This document shows, piece after piece, positions 33,017 through 42,036 of a stretch of DNA of 64,000 bases. Source of the DNA: CAXXOK01 sp963675925 (GTDB lineage Bacteria > Bacillota > Clostridia > Christensenellales > Aristaeellaceae); the NCBI GenBank assembly GCA_963675925.2, contig CAXXIB010000006.1:62001-126000 (forward strand). The letters run 5' to 3'. Position 1 is the first letter of the stretch; every line of letters starts with the position of its first letter. Below the pieces are notes generated by a model. The model ran no database searches and was not told the DNA's origin. It worked only from the letters and a program-made list of their open reading frames with translations. The translations under genes and the position numbers were made by a program.

Positions 33017-33934
33017 CTAAAACATGCTGACTTCGGTGTAAGTCTTGCTGATTTTATTGGCTGACAACACCAGCACAAAGCTGATCACTGAGTTGAACAG
33101 ACCCACTGCCGTACTGTAGCCGATTTTCTGCTTGATAATACCGATGCGGTATACATAAGTCGATACAATGTCGGCTGTCTCGTACGTAGAGGTGGAATAT
33201 AAGAGCAGTACTTTTTCAAAGTTCAGGTTCATAATCGCACCGCAGCGAAGAATAAACATAATAATAATCGTGGGCATTAAACCGGGCAGGGTTACATTAA
33301 GCATCTGGCGGAAACGGCCTGCGCCGTCGATGCGCGCAGCCTCGTATAGGTCCTCACTGATGCCCGAAAGCGCTGCCAGGTAAATAATCGAGTTAAAGCC
33401 TACATGCTGCCATATCTCCGAAGTGACGAAGATCGCCCGGAAGTACTGCGGCAGGGTAATGTAGCTCTTTGATTCGCCTCCCAGTGCCGTCACGGCAGTG
33501 GCTATAACGCCATTGGAGTTTGTAAACTCTATAATCAGTCCCGCAACAACAATCATCGAGATGAAGTGTGGCATATAACTGATCGTTTGAATAAACTTCT
33601 TATAACGCAGACGCTTAACTTCGTTGAGCATCAACGCCAGGAAGATCGGCGCGGGGAAGGAGAATAGCAGATCGTAAAAGCTTAGCACCAATGTGTTTCG
33701 CATTGTGCGGCCGAAATACATACTGCTAAAGAAGTCGGTAAAATTCTCTAAACCGATCCACTTGCTTCCGAAAATGCCTTTGACCAGTGAATAATCCTGA
33801 AAGGCCATCGTTAGCCCGAACATGGGAACATAGCTGAATAGGATTACGAAACAGACGACCGGAAGAATCATCCAGTATAGCAGCTTGTTGGAACGGTAGT
33901 TAACGGCGAGCTGTCTCCATTTCATGTTGTCCAC
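33017..33934 (-). CDS. CUT1 ABC transporter permease (LplB-like)
   Basis: A 305-residue MalF-type permease with six helices. The N-terminus has the LplB-like YWMILPVVCFVILFSYVPM, and the EAA loop reads ISEDLYEAARIDGAGRFRQM. It forms the membrane channel with the 32123-33004 protein. ATG follows GGAGGAGTGGACAAC. It lies downstream of a long hairpin that separates it from the binding-protein gene. Confidence 0.92.
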   Translation of the reverse strand: MDNMKWRQLAVNYRSNKLLYWMILPVVCFVILFSYVPMFGLTMAFQDYSLVKGIFGSKWIGLENFTDFFSSMYFGRTMRNTLVLSFYDLLFSFPAPIFLALMLNEVKRLRYKKFIQTISYMPHFISMIVVAGLIIEFTNSNGVIATAVTALGGESKSYITLPQYFRAIFVTSEIWQHVGFNSIIYLAALSGISEDLYEAARIDGAGRFRQMLNVTLPGLMPTIIIMFILRCGAIMNLNFEKVLLLYSTSTYETADIVSTYVYRIGIIKQKIGYSTAVGLFNSVISFVLVLSANKISKTYTEVSMF

Positions 33935-33994
33935 TCCTCCGGTTTGCCCGTCCTGCGACGGGCGAATTTCAAGGGGTAAGCGAAGCCTTACGGA

Positions 33995-34030
33995 AACCGG
34001 GCGTTACCGGAAACCCGGAAACGCCCGGTT
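33995..34030 (-). terminator. Hairpin after the CUT1 binding-protein gene
   Basis: AACCGGGCGTT / AACGCCCGGTT, 11-bp stem, with a smaller CCGG/CCGG hairpin in its loop. No U-run. Third case in the window of a GC hairpin directly after a binding-protein gene. Confidence 0.7.
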
Positions 34031-34058
34031 CGTAAAAAAGGGGGTATTCTATCGCTAC

Positions 34059-35678
34059 TTAACGGCTTACGTAGCGGTCATACGCGCTCTGGTAAGCGGC
34101 TACAACATCCTGCACGCCAAGGGATTCCAGCGTTGACAGGAAATTGTCGAAATTTTCCATCGGCTCCAGGCCCATGATGAACTTGACGGTCATCTCTTCC
34201 ACGTAGGACTTGATTTCGGGATAGAGATCGGAATACACTTCCAGTTCGTCGGCGTTCAGGGTCGCGCCACCGGGGAAGGAGTAGGTGTAATCGTTGTTGG
34301 TGTCCCATACTTCAGCCATAACGCTTGCGGTGGATACGTCATCACGACCAAGCACGCCCACGAAAGGCCACAGGATCGGCGCAGCGTACGCACACAGCAT
34401 ATCGGTGATGGTGCCGGCTTCGTTATTGGCAACCAGATCGGTGTACACGGGCAGGCCATTCTCATCCAGGTTGTAGGTCTTGCCTTCGGTACCGAAGTTG
34501 CACAGTATCATGCCTTCGTCGGTGTAGAGCTGATCAAGGAACTTCACGGCGAGTTCGGGATTTTCACAGTCGGTCGTGATCGCAGCGATTTTGGTCAGGC
34601 CAGCGCCGCCCTTGTGGTAACCAACGTGCAGCTGGTCGCCTTCGTTGAGTACGGGAGCGGGGACTGCAACAAAGTTGAAGTCGGGGTTAACAGCGGAGCC
34701 GAGCATGTTGGCATAGCCCAGCACGCCGCCGTGCTCGCTGGTGGCTGCGCACAGGTCGCTGGAGATCATCGCGATACCATCATCAAAGGTGATAGTGGAG
34801 GTGAAATCCGGGTCGATCAGGCCTTCAGCATACCACTTGGCCATTTCGGCCAGGTAGTCTTTGAAGCCATCGGTCATCGGGCCGTACTGCACCTTGCCAT
34901 CCACTTGGAAGACTGGTTTTGCAGCATCGGCGGCGTTTTCCATCATGAAGCCATAGGCTGCATTGAAGGAGTTGTACTTACTGATGCCGGTGTACGCCAT
35001 ACCAAGGCCGCGGGTCATTCCCAGCTCGGTCTTACAAAGCGTGAGGAACTCATACCAGTCATCCATGGTCACAGGGGTATCAAGGCCGAGTTTGTCCAGC
35101 ACATCCTGACGGATGATGGGGCCGCCGTAGGTCAGGCCGGGGTCATCCATATAGGTGGGCTGGCAGAAATACGGCATGTTGCCTTCGTCGGTAATGGTGC
35201 CGAGTTCACGATAGGTGGATGCCGTCCGTGCGGCAGTGTAATTGGGGGCATACTCCGCAACCAGATCTTTCAGGTCGAGGATGATGCCTTCTTCAATTGC
35301 TGCATCGCCGCCCTGGGCATACAAGGCATCAAAGCCGATAACGATATCGGCATAGTTGCCGGATGCCAGCATCAGGGAAAAGCTGGTTTCCGCTTCGCCA
35401 ACAGGTGCAAGCATCAGTTCGATGTGTACGCCGGTTTTCTCCTCCAGGGCTTTGAGGATGTCCATGTTCTGGAGATCACCGATGATGTTGGAGACGTCGT
35501 GGGAGGAAACATCCATCCACATCGTCAGGGTTACGGGTTCCTCCGTAACGCGCTCGATTTTGGTTTCCATCTGGGCGATTTCCGCAAGCGATTTCTCGTT
35601 GGTGCCTTCGGCAAGACCGAAAGTGGCAGTCATGACGAGAGACAGCGCCAGCAGAAGGGGTAGGATTCGTTTTAACAT
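34059..35678 (-). CDS. CUT1 extracellular solute-binding protein (LplA-like)
   Basis: A 539-residue family 1 binding protein, the size usual for LplA-type receptors of complex glycans. Signal peptide MLKRILPLLLALSLVMTATF, cleavage near GLA-E; there is no lipobox cysteine. VTLTMWMDVSSHDVSNIIGD and a tryptophan/tyrosine-rich C-terminal half fit the family. ATG at 35678 has AAAGGAGC. First gene of the operon with the two permeases and the MFS gene; the AraC-type sensor regulator lies just upstream on the same strand. Confidence 0.9.
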   Translation of the reverse strand: MLKRILPLLLALSLVMTATFGLAEGTNEKSLAEIAQMETKIERVTEEPVTLTMWMDVSSHDVSNIIGDLQNMDILKALEEKTGVHIELMLAPVGEAETSFSLMLASGNYADIVIGFDALYAQGGDAAIEEGIILDLKDLVAEYAPNYTAARTASTYRELGTITDEGNMPYFCQPTYMDDPGLTYGGPIIRQDVLDKLGLDTPVTMDDWYEFLTLCKTELGMTRGLGMAYTGISKYNSFNAAYGFMMENAADAAKPVFQVDGKVQYGPMTDGFKDYLAEMAKWYAEGLIDPDFTSTITFDDGIAMISSDLCAATSEHGGVLGYANMLGSAVNPDFNFVAVPAPVLNEGDQLHVGYHKGGAGLTKIAAITTDCENPELAVKFLDQLYTDEGMILCNFGTEGKTYNLDENGLPVYTDLVANNEAGTITDMLCAYAAPILWPFVGVLGRDDVSTASVMAEVWDTNNDYTYSFPGGATLNADELEVYSDLYPEIKSYVEEMTVKFIMGLEPMENFDNFLSTLESLGVQDVVAAYQSAYDRYVSR

Positions 35679-35776
35679 GATTCCAGGCTCCTTTCCAATA
35701 TAAAAATGACGTAACGAGCCCCGCACAGTGTGCGGTTACTCTGCTATGCTAACACCATACCGCGCTTTTCTTCCCC

Positions 35777-35804
35777 TGTATATATTCAATATTTGCTCAT
35801 GCAA
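35777..35804 (-). promoter_or_regulatory. Candidate promoter of the CUT1 operon
   Basis: Reverse strand TTGCAT, 16 bp, TATACA, about 100 bp before the binding-protein start. The AraC-family regulator next door may act here. Confidence 0.5.
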
Positions 35805-35904
35805 TGATATAAAATCTGGCATGAAAACAGACATAATAGCCCAAATTTGCCGTGGATGTGCCATTTTTATCCGGGATGTGATTTAAAATGCCACAAACCA
35901 CAAA

Positions 35905-35934
35905 GTGCGGGCCGCGGAACTCCGCGGCCCGCAC
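35905..35934 (-). terminator. Terminator of the AraC-type regulator gene
   Basis: Very stable GC stem GTGCGGGCCGCGG / CCGCGGCCCGCAC with an AACT loop; the reverse strand continues TTTGTGGTTTG. Confidence 0.75.
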
Positions 35935-35966
35935 CGGGCTGGCTTTTTAAGCGGCTGTGATGCCGC

Positions 35967-38267
35967 TTAGTTTTCGTCGCTTGTGTCGCCTGCAGAGGCT
36001 GCACCCAGTTCGGCCTGATATTGTCCGGGGGTAATCCCTTCGTAACGTTTGAAAATGCGAATCAGCGTCTGGCTGGAGTTGTAACCCACGCGCCCGGCAA
36101 TACCGGCGACGGTTTCGTTGGGATTGACGCTCATAATTTCTTTGGCTTTTTCGACCCGATATTGATTGATGTAATACAGGAGTCCAATGCCCTTTTCTTT
36201 CTTGAACATCCGCGACAGATAGGGCAGTGACATATCAAATGCATCGGCGACCTGCTTCACACCCAGGCCGACATCGTAATAATGCGTCATGATGTAATGC
36301 TCCACCTGGGTCAGTTTATCCTGAATATCGGGGGGCTTGTTTTCGTGCCGGCCGACCAGGCGGTCGATAATATCAAAGATGACATCTTCCAATTCCTGCT
36401 GCGTGCGTGCAGATAGCAGCCGCGCAACAGGATTGGTTTCTTCGTAGAAGGCGGGATCAAGATCCGGTTCCACTTCGTGGAGCACGTTGAGCATCAGGTT
36501 CATTACGCCAAACATACGGCATCGCATGACATAGAGCGACATGCCATCCTGGCAGTTGTAGTAGGCCATAATCTCGCGCAGCATCCGCTTGCCTTTGCTG
36601 TAGTTGCCCTCAATCATCAAGCTGGAGAACTGGCGCTCGGCATCAACAATATCGTAATCGTCCCAAACAATATCGCTGGAATACATGGTCGCATCATAGA
36701 GGATAACGCGCTTGTCCGTTACGGTGACAAAATCTGCATATTCCTTGGCGCGAATGGCATTGGCGTAGGATTCGTGCACCTGTTCCTCGCCGCTGCGCGC
36801 ATCGCCGATGTAAATCGACATGGAGGCCAGTGCAGGCTGCTCCACAGCATGCTGTACCATGCGATCGCCGATTTGCTGGGCCATGAACTGCGCATCGTTG
36901 CGGGTGACGGTGGAGGGGAAGCACAAAATGGCGGCAAAGGCATCGTTATCCCGCTGAATCATACTCTGGCAGGCACCGGCTGCACATTCGGTAATCAGCA
37001 GGTTCAAACTGCCGGTCACAGCTTTGCGCGTTTCCGGCGTTGCGACGGGAGCGTCTTCTCCAAGGTCAATCAGTGCGGCAACAAACATGGTGCCGTTAAA
37101 CAGGCTGGATAGCTGCGCGCGCCGGTCTTTTTCCAGCGTAACCACATTGCCGCTGAGCAGCGAATGAATAAGCTGTGTGTTGGCGGCTTTGCTGAGCTTT
37201 TCAATTTCTGTGTGCATACGGTCGCCTGCCGATAGCAGTTCTTTCAGGCGAAGTCCCAGCACCGTGAACTCGTCTCTGGACATTTCGGGTATCTGCGCGT
37301 CCTGTTTGAGCTGCTGGATGGGTTTGTAATTGTGCTTGGCCAGCATATAGGCGATCAGCAAGCCCAGCAGCAGCGCACCCAGTGAGAACGCAAAGAACGT
37401 CATCTGAATATTGCGGATATCCTGTAAAAAGGTCTCGCGCGGGACTGACAACACATAGCGGAAGTCAGAGACAGCCGAATCCGTATAGGTAATCACCAGA
37501 TCATCTTGCAGCAGTTGCCCTTCGCCGGCAATGTCTGAAAGCGTAGCAAAGTCGGTGGGGTCACCCTCGGCGGCATTGCCGAAAACCGAGCCGTTTGGCA
37601 GCAGCATATAGGCGGAACCGTGTACGGTGTCGGCGGTATTTTTGAGCAGATCACCGATGGAATCGGCATTCAGCACAGTAACTAAGGTGATAATGGGGCG
37701 GTTTTCCTTCACCCTGCGGCCCAGCGTTTGCACCATGATAATCTGGCTGCCGTCACCCAGCACATAAAAATCGTGCTGGTGGGTTTTTTCCATCAGAGAA
37801 TAGAAGCGATCCAGTGGCATGCCGATGCGCTCGGTGATCATTTTATCCAGCTGGTTAGTTGCGGTGTAGATGTGCGCGCTGTCCAGCAGGCATTCCAGTT
37901 CACTGCAATACACAAAAATATACTTAATCAGCTCTTGCTGTACGGTGAAATTGGACAGGTATTTGGCCCGCTGGTGGATTTCATAGTATTTTTCGGCGTT
38001 AAAAGGCAGGGACATATATTTCAGCCGAATCAACGAAGACGATACGGTAATCGTATCGTTTACATTGGCGATGGTTTTCAGTTGTTCATCCACGACTGTG
38101 CCGACCTGGCGAACAGACATCATTCCATTTTCATAGGCTTTTTCGGTTAGCGAATCCGTTGCGCGAACATACAAAGCAACACCTGCCACCATTGGAATCA
38201 AAAGAACGATCAGATAGCAGATAATCCAAAACCGGAACGTACGGGACCACCAAAAGGAGCGTTTCAT
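35967..38267 (-). CDS. Membrane-anchored AraC-family regulator with extracellular sensor domain
   Basis: A 766-residue protein. Membrane helix 1 is at about residues 13-34 and helix 2 at 289-309; between them lies an extracellular sensor of about 250 residues, Cache-like in layout. The C-terminal AraC double helix-turn-helix covers roughly 655-755, with KQVADAFDMSLPYLSRMFKK and the signature half GYNSSQTLIRIFKRYEGITP. Such regulators sense carbohydrates outside the cell and activate a neighbouring CUT1 importer. ATG at 38267 has AAAGGAG 7 nt upstream. It is upstream of and co-oriented with the binding-protein gene, its likely target. Confidence 0.9.
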   Translation of the reverse strand: MKRSFWWSRTFRFWIICYLIVLLIPMVAGVALYVRATDSLTEKAYENGMMSVRQVGTVVDEQLKTIANVNDTITVSSSLIRLKYMSLPFNAEKYYEIHQRAKYLSNFTVQQELIKYIFVYCSELECLLDSAHIYTATNQLDKMITERIGMPLDRFYSLMEKTHQHDFYVLGDGSQIIMVQTLGRRVKENRPIITLVTVLNADSIGDLLKNTADTVHGSAYMLLPNGSVFGNAAEGDPTDFATLSDIAGEGQLLQDDLVITYTDSAVSDFRYVLSVPRETFLQDIRNIQMTFFAFSLGALLLGLLIAYMLAKHNYKPIQQLKQDAQIPEMSRDEFTVLGLRLKELLSAGDRMHTEIEKLSKAANTQLIHSLLSGNVVTLEKDRRAQLSSLFNGTMFVAALIDLGEDAPVATPETRKAVTGSLNLLITECAAGACQSMIQRDNDAFAAILCFPSTVTRNDAQFMAQQIGDRMVQHAVEQPALASMSIYIGDARSGEEQVHESYANAIRAKEYADFVTVTDKRVILYDATMYSSDIVWDDYDIVDAERQFSSLMIEGNYSKGKRMLREIMAYYNCQDGMSLYVMRCRMFGVMNLMLNVLHEVEPDLDPAFYEETNPVARLLSARTQQELEDVIFDIIDRLVGRHENKPPDIQDKLTQVEHYIMTHYYDVGLGVKQVADAFDMSLPYLSRMFKKEKGIGLLYYINQYRVEKAKEIMSVNPNETVAGIAGRVGYNSSQTLIRIFKRYEGITPGQYQAELGAASAGDTSDEN

Positions 38268-38296
38268 CGAATTCTCCTTTATACTTTCAGACGCCA

Positions 38297-38316
38297 ACCC
38301 GGTAAAAAAACCGGGT
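38297..38316 (-). other. Small hairpin in the leader of the AraC-type gene
   Basis: ACCCGGT / ACCGGGT with a loop of six A (T on the transcribed side). It lies between the promoter at 38343-38371 and the start codon. Confidence 0.45.
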
Positions 38317-38342
38317 CGGATGTTTGTCTTTTCTCTTGACTA

Positions 38343-38371
38343 ACAATAATATGGAAGCGCATGTTTGTCAA
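38343..38371 (-). promoter_or_regulatory. Promoter of the AraC-type regulator gene
   Basis: Reverse strand perfect TTGACA, 17 bp, TATTGT, 75 bp before the start codon. Confidence 0.75.
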
Positions 38372-38503
38372 TAACCCTACAGACCGCCGGCAAAAGCCAA
38401 AGCGGCACCTGTTATCTTAGAAAACAGTGTGCCGCTTGGTTTGTGTGTGCTTTTTACGACATTCGGTCTTTTTACAAAGTGAGGCGCAACAAGCGCTTTA
38501 TTT

Positions 38504-40144
38504 TTAGAGTTTCTTCAGTGGTAGCGTAACGGAGGACGGGTTTGCCTTTGTGCTGATGATTTGGTTATGCGAGACAACCGCGCCAGTATCCTCCGGCGGG
38601 CGCAGGCCCGTACCGTAGTTGATATCGTACTTGGGGAATGCGCTTCCGCTGATTTCCAGCGCCACGCGATGCCCGGGTGCGATAGCATAGTGGACATGGC
38701 CCAGCAGCACCTCGACCGGGTAGATTAACCCGGATGCCAGCGGCTCGGGGTTCCAGCTGTTGCGGTAACGGGCGCGTGTTGCCCCGTCGCAGATGCAAAA
38801 CGTTGTTCCGTCGGGCGCGATATCCAGCAGACGAACGACAACGTCCGTATCTTTCGCATCTGAGGACAGAGACACATTCACACGTACCAACCCCTGTACG
38901 ACTAGCCCTTGCTCGACTGGGTCTGAGGTATAGTACAAGCGTTTAGCGTCGATATCCGGCAGCCGGCCGCCTGCACCATATGGAGCAAAGGGCAGCGGAT
39001 GATTCGGATCGTGCAAATAGGTATCCTTCACATCGTTTGTGGTAGCCTTACCGAGCTTACCGCCGTTTTGCAGGTAGAAGCGTACTTGTGTTTCGCCATT
39101 GTCATCCCAGGTATCGGTTTCCCAGGCGGTTTTGGTGGCGATGTCATAGTAGCGGTAGGGTTTGAAGGCGGGAGCGGGCATGTTTTTCAGCCAGTGATCA
39201 AACCAGGCAAGCATTTCCTGCTGCACATCCACGGTGATTTCGCCGGTTTCCAGGGCATGGTCTGCATGGGCAGGCACTTCGCCCGGTTTCCACGGGGCAA
39301 TCAGTACACGGCTGTCCACGCCATGCTGCCGCTGCGTATGACAGTGGTCAATCAGTGGTGTGCGGGAGGAATCATACCAACCGGCGATATAAAACGCGGG
39401 CGTTCTAACGCCGCTAAGGTCCATGTCGCGGCCTTCTTTGTGAATCAGGTCAAAATTATCGTACCCTTCCACCAGATGTTTGTAATAATCTTTCAGGATG
39501 GGGAAGGGCGTGTTTTGCACGGCCGGCATTGTATGCAGGGGACGCTGTAACAGCTGACGCGTAGGATAATCGCGAATGTAATCCAGCAGCATCGGCAGAT
39601 ACTTGTCGGTGGTTTCCTTGTCGTAGCGGCCATCGCGCAGACGGCTGATCTGACGGGACATACACCAACCTACATGCGAATAGAACATAAACCCGCGGTT
39701 ATCACAGTCGCGGTTTAAGGACACGCTGGTTTGCATGGGGCAAAGCGCCTTGAGGTGCGGCGGGGTTTCGGCTGCGGCCATCAGCTGCAGGTAACCGGCG
39801 TAATAGTTGCCGATCATACCGATATTGCCGTTGCAGTACTCCTGCTGCGCCAGCCATTCAATGGTATCGTAGCCGTCCTCACCATCGGCGGTAAAGCGAT
39901 CGAATTCTCCGTCGGATTCGCCAAGGCCGCGGACATCCTGAATAAACACAGCATAGCCATGCTGTACGAAATAGGCAGGATCATACTGTGAGAAAGCGCG
40001 TCCCAGAGTGTTTTTACGGAAAATACTGCGCCACAGGAGCAGGGGGAATTTCCCCTGCTCCTGTGGACGGTATAGATCGCCCCGTAAAATCACGCCGTCG
40101 CGCATCGGTGTTTCAACGTTGAATTGACAGAGCATCGTGTTCAT
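38504..40144 (-). CDS. CocE/NonD-family hydrolase with missing catalytic serine and histidine
   Basis: A 546-residue protein of the CocE/X-Pro dipeptidyl-peptidase family: N-terminal alpha/beta-hydrolase core (DGVILRGDLYRP, IQDVRGLGESDGEFD) and a C-terminal jelly-roll domain (residues about 350-546) ending in FPKYDINYGTG. The nucleophile elbow normally G-x-S-Y-x-G is GNYYAG at 112-117, with Tyr114 in place of Ser. The Asp of GWYD (258) is kept. The segment normally PW-x-H reads APWKPG, so the catalytic His is replaced by Pro287. It is therefore a pseudo-enzyme or uses other residues. Last of three hydrolase genes, 1 bp after its neighbour. Confidence 0.88.
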   Translation of the reverse strand: MNTMLCQFNVETPMRDGVILRGDLYRPQEQGKFPLLLWRSIFRKNTLGRAFSQYDPAYFVQHGYAVFIQDVRGLGESDGEFDRFTADGEDGYDTIEWLAQQEYCNGNIGMIGNYYAGYLQLMAAAETPPHLKALCPMQTSVSLNRDCDNRGFMFYSHVGWCMSRQISRLRDGRYDKETTDKYLPMLLDYIRDYPTRQLLQRPLHTMPAVQNTPFPILKDYYKHLVEGYDNFDLIHKEGRDMDLSGVRTPAFYIAGWYDSSRTPLIDHCHTQRQHGVDSRVLIAPWKPGEVPAHADHALETGEITVDVQQEMLAWFDHWLKNMPAPAFKPYRYYDIATKTAWETDTWDDNGETQVRFYLQNGGKLGKATTNDVKDTYLHDPNHPLPFAPYGAGGRLPDIDAKRLYYTSDPVEQGLVVQGLVRVNVSLSSDAKDTDVVVRLLDIAPDGTTFCICDGATRARYRNSWNPEPLASGLIYPVEVLLGHVHYAIAPGHRVALEISGSAFPKYDINYGTGLRPPEDTGAVVSHNQIISTKANPSSVTLPLKKL

Positions 40145-40145
40145 C

Positions 40146-40964
40146 TTATAAGATCTCCTCAGTGCGCTTGCGGATGGGCAGCCACTGGATAAATACCTTC
40201 ATCCATTCGTCCCAGAAGTCGAAGTAGTGGAAGCCAGTGCTGTCAAAGAACTTGACTTCGAAGGGATTGGGCAGATTTCTGAAGTAGTTGAAGTCGTCCT
40301 TTTGTGCATCGTGGCAGCCGTCCGCCGTGCCGCAGCAACCGAAAATCTTGGGCAGCGGTTTGCCGCTTTCGGAGGCGAGCTTGGCCAGATAGCGGTTGTC
40401 ATGTTCGGTATCGTGAACCTTGGTCAGGTCGCCGTCATCGGTGCCGAACACCAGCCAGCGCACAAAGTTCAAGGGTACGCGCTTGCCGCCTTCAAGCATG
40501 TTGCCTGCGCCCATCAGATCAATAAAGTTCGCACAGGAGAAAATACCCATGGCCGCATACAGTTCAGGCCTGGTGAAACCAAGCTTCATCGTGCCGTGGC
40601 CGCCCATGGACATACCGGCGATAAAGTTATCTTCCCGTTTGTCGGAGATGGGGAAGTAGCGCCGCAGCATGCGGGGCAGTTCTTCTGTAACATAGTCAAA
40701 GAAACGGCCAGCGTCGGTATTGGTATAAAAGTTGTTTTCTACCGAAGGCATCACGATGGCGATACCGCGCTTTTGCGCGTACAGTTCCAGCGCCGTAAAA
40801 CGCTGCCACATGGTGTGGTCATCGGTTGCGCCGTGCAACAGCCAGAGCACCGGGTATTTGCCGTTATCCAGCTTACGCTTTTCGCTCATGCCCGGCATGA
40901 TGACGTTGATGGACGCTTTGCGCGTCAAGCATTCGGAATTGAGCTGCATTTGAATGAACGCCAT
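40146..40964 (-). CDS. Esterase (EstA/esterase D-like alpha/beta hydrolase), copy 2
   Basis: A 272-residue serine esterase related to EstA tributyrin esterases and acetyl/feruloyl esterases. LWLLHGATDDHTMW is the oxyanion-hole strand, IAGMSMGGHGTMKLGF the nucleophile elbow with Ser in GMSMG, and STGFHYFDFWDEWM supplies the catalytic His. No signal peptide, so it acts in the cytoplasm on imported esters. It starts 1 bp after the paralogue at 40966-41781 and overlaps translation with GGGGGT. Confidence 0.88.
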   Translation of the reverse strand: MAFIQMQLNSECLTRKASINVIMPGMSEKRKLDNGKYPVLWLLHGATDDHTMWQRFTALELYAQKRGIAIVMPSVENNFYTNTDAGRFFDYVTEELPRMLRRYFPISDKREDNFIAGMSMGGHGTMKLGFTRPELYAAMGIFSCANFIDLMGAGNMLEGGKRVPLNFVRWLVFGTDDGDLTKVHDTEHDNRYLAKLASESGKPLPKIFGCCGTADGCHDAQKDDFNYFRNLPNPFEVKFFDSTGFHYFDFWDEWMKVFIQWLPIRKRTEEIL

Positions 40965-40965
40965 A

Positions 40966-41781
40966 TTATAACCCCCTGTCTTTCATGGCTGCTTCCATGA
41001 ACACCGGAAGCCATTTGTCCCAGAACTCCCAGGTATGTGCTCCGTGTTCGGTATGGAACTCATAGCGGAAGGGGTTGCCGTCAAAGGTTTCAAAGAATTC
41101 CTTCAGCCCCAAACCCACCGGATAGGCATGGTCTTCCATACCAACGGCGTGGAATACCTTGGGCACGGGCTTATTCTCTTTGATGACGTTTTCAGCGTTC
41201 AGCAGCACATCGTGCTCCGGGTTGCCTTTCAGGTCGCCGGTGTCTTCCACGCCGAAATTGACCATGTTCACGCTTTTTTTGCCGGGGCCACCGGGTGCGG
41301 ACGGGCCGCCTGCCGATTTGGGACGCAGGTGCTCCAGCGGGATGATGCTGGAAGCCGACAGTACGCCGATAGCGCCGTACAGATCAGGCCGCCGCATGCC
41401 CAGTGAAATCGCACCGCTGCCGCCCAGCGACAGACCCGCGATAAAGTTATCTTCCCGTTTGGTGGAAATGCAGGGGAACAGGTGCTTAACAAGCTTTGGC
41501 AGTTCCTCCGTCAGGTAAGTAAAGTAGTCCGCCCCCCAGTACATGTTGCAGTACCGGCTGTGGCCGGCGTGGGGCATAACGACCGCCATTTTGTGTTTGT
41601 CGGCATACCGGCGAATACCGGTTTCCTCGATCCAGTCGTTTTCATTGCCGCCGCCGCCATGCAGCAGCCACAGCACCGGATATTCACCTTCAATCCTGTC
41701 GTCGGGCAGGATGACATTGATGGCAGTCCACAGGCTAATGGATTCCGCACGAAGATTTACGTGCATCAGTACATTGGACAT
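40966..41781 (-). CDS. Esterase (EstA/esterase D-like alpha/beta hydrolase), copy 1
   Basis: A 271-residue paralogue of the next gene, with the same order of motifs: LWLLHGGGGNENDW (oxyanion hole), IAGLSLGGSGAISLGM (nucleophile Ser in GLSLG) and TEHGAHTWEFWDKWL (His). A Gly/Pro/Ser-rich insertion SAGGPSAPGGPGKK near residue 170 is special to this copy and would lie over the active site. First gene of the three-gene hydrolase operon, with a good promoter about 95 bp upstream. Tandem duplication followed by divergence is the simplest history. Confidence 0.88.
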   Translation of the reverse strand: MSNVLMHVNLRAESISLWTAINVILPDDRIEGEYPVLWLLHGGGGNENDWIEETGIRRYADKHKMAVVMPHAGHSRYCNMYWGADYFTYLTEELPKLVKHLFPCISTKREDNFIAGLSLGGSGAISLGMRRPDLYGAIGVLSASSIIPLEHLRPKSAGGPSAPGGPGKKSVNMVNFGVEDTGDLKGNPEHDVLLNAENVIKENKPVPKVFHAVGMEDHAYPVGLGLKEFFETFDGNPFRYEFHTEHGAHTWEFWDKWLPVFMEAAMKDRGL

Positions 41782-41875
41782 ATGCGCTATTGACTCCTTT
41801 CATATTTCCCTGTCATATCACGTCAACGCAGCGCTCTTGCAAGCGGGTTTAACGCAATGTGTTGTTGATGGTTTT

Positions 41876-41904
41876 ACTATAAAAAACCGGCGCGGGGTTT
41901 TCAA
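41876..41904 (-). promoter_or_regulatory. Promoter of the three-gene hydrolase operon
   Basis: Reverse strand TTGAAA, 17 bp, TATAGT. An 8-bp inverted repeat GCAGTGTG / CACACTGC at 41946-41953 and 41991-41998 lies upstream and could bind a regulator. Confidence 0.75.
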
Positions 41905-42036
41905 TCGCTTTGATTTGTTTCCATGGTACGCCAATTTTGTGAAGTGCAGTGTGGATTTTTGTACCGGATGGGCAGAAATTAACCAAAGTGCACACTGCTG
42001 TGCGGGGTTATATGGTTGCTGCGCAAAAACCCGAAC

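Noticed and set aside
34614..35663. 349-codon plus-strand frame opposite the CUT1 binding-protein gene
   Set aside because: Shadow of a real gene; Gly/His/Val-rich with no recognisable domain.
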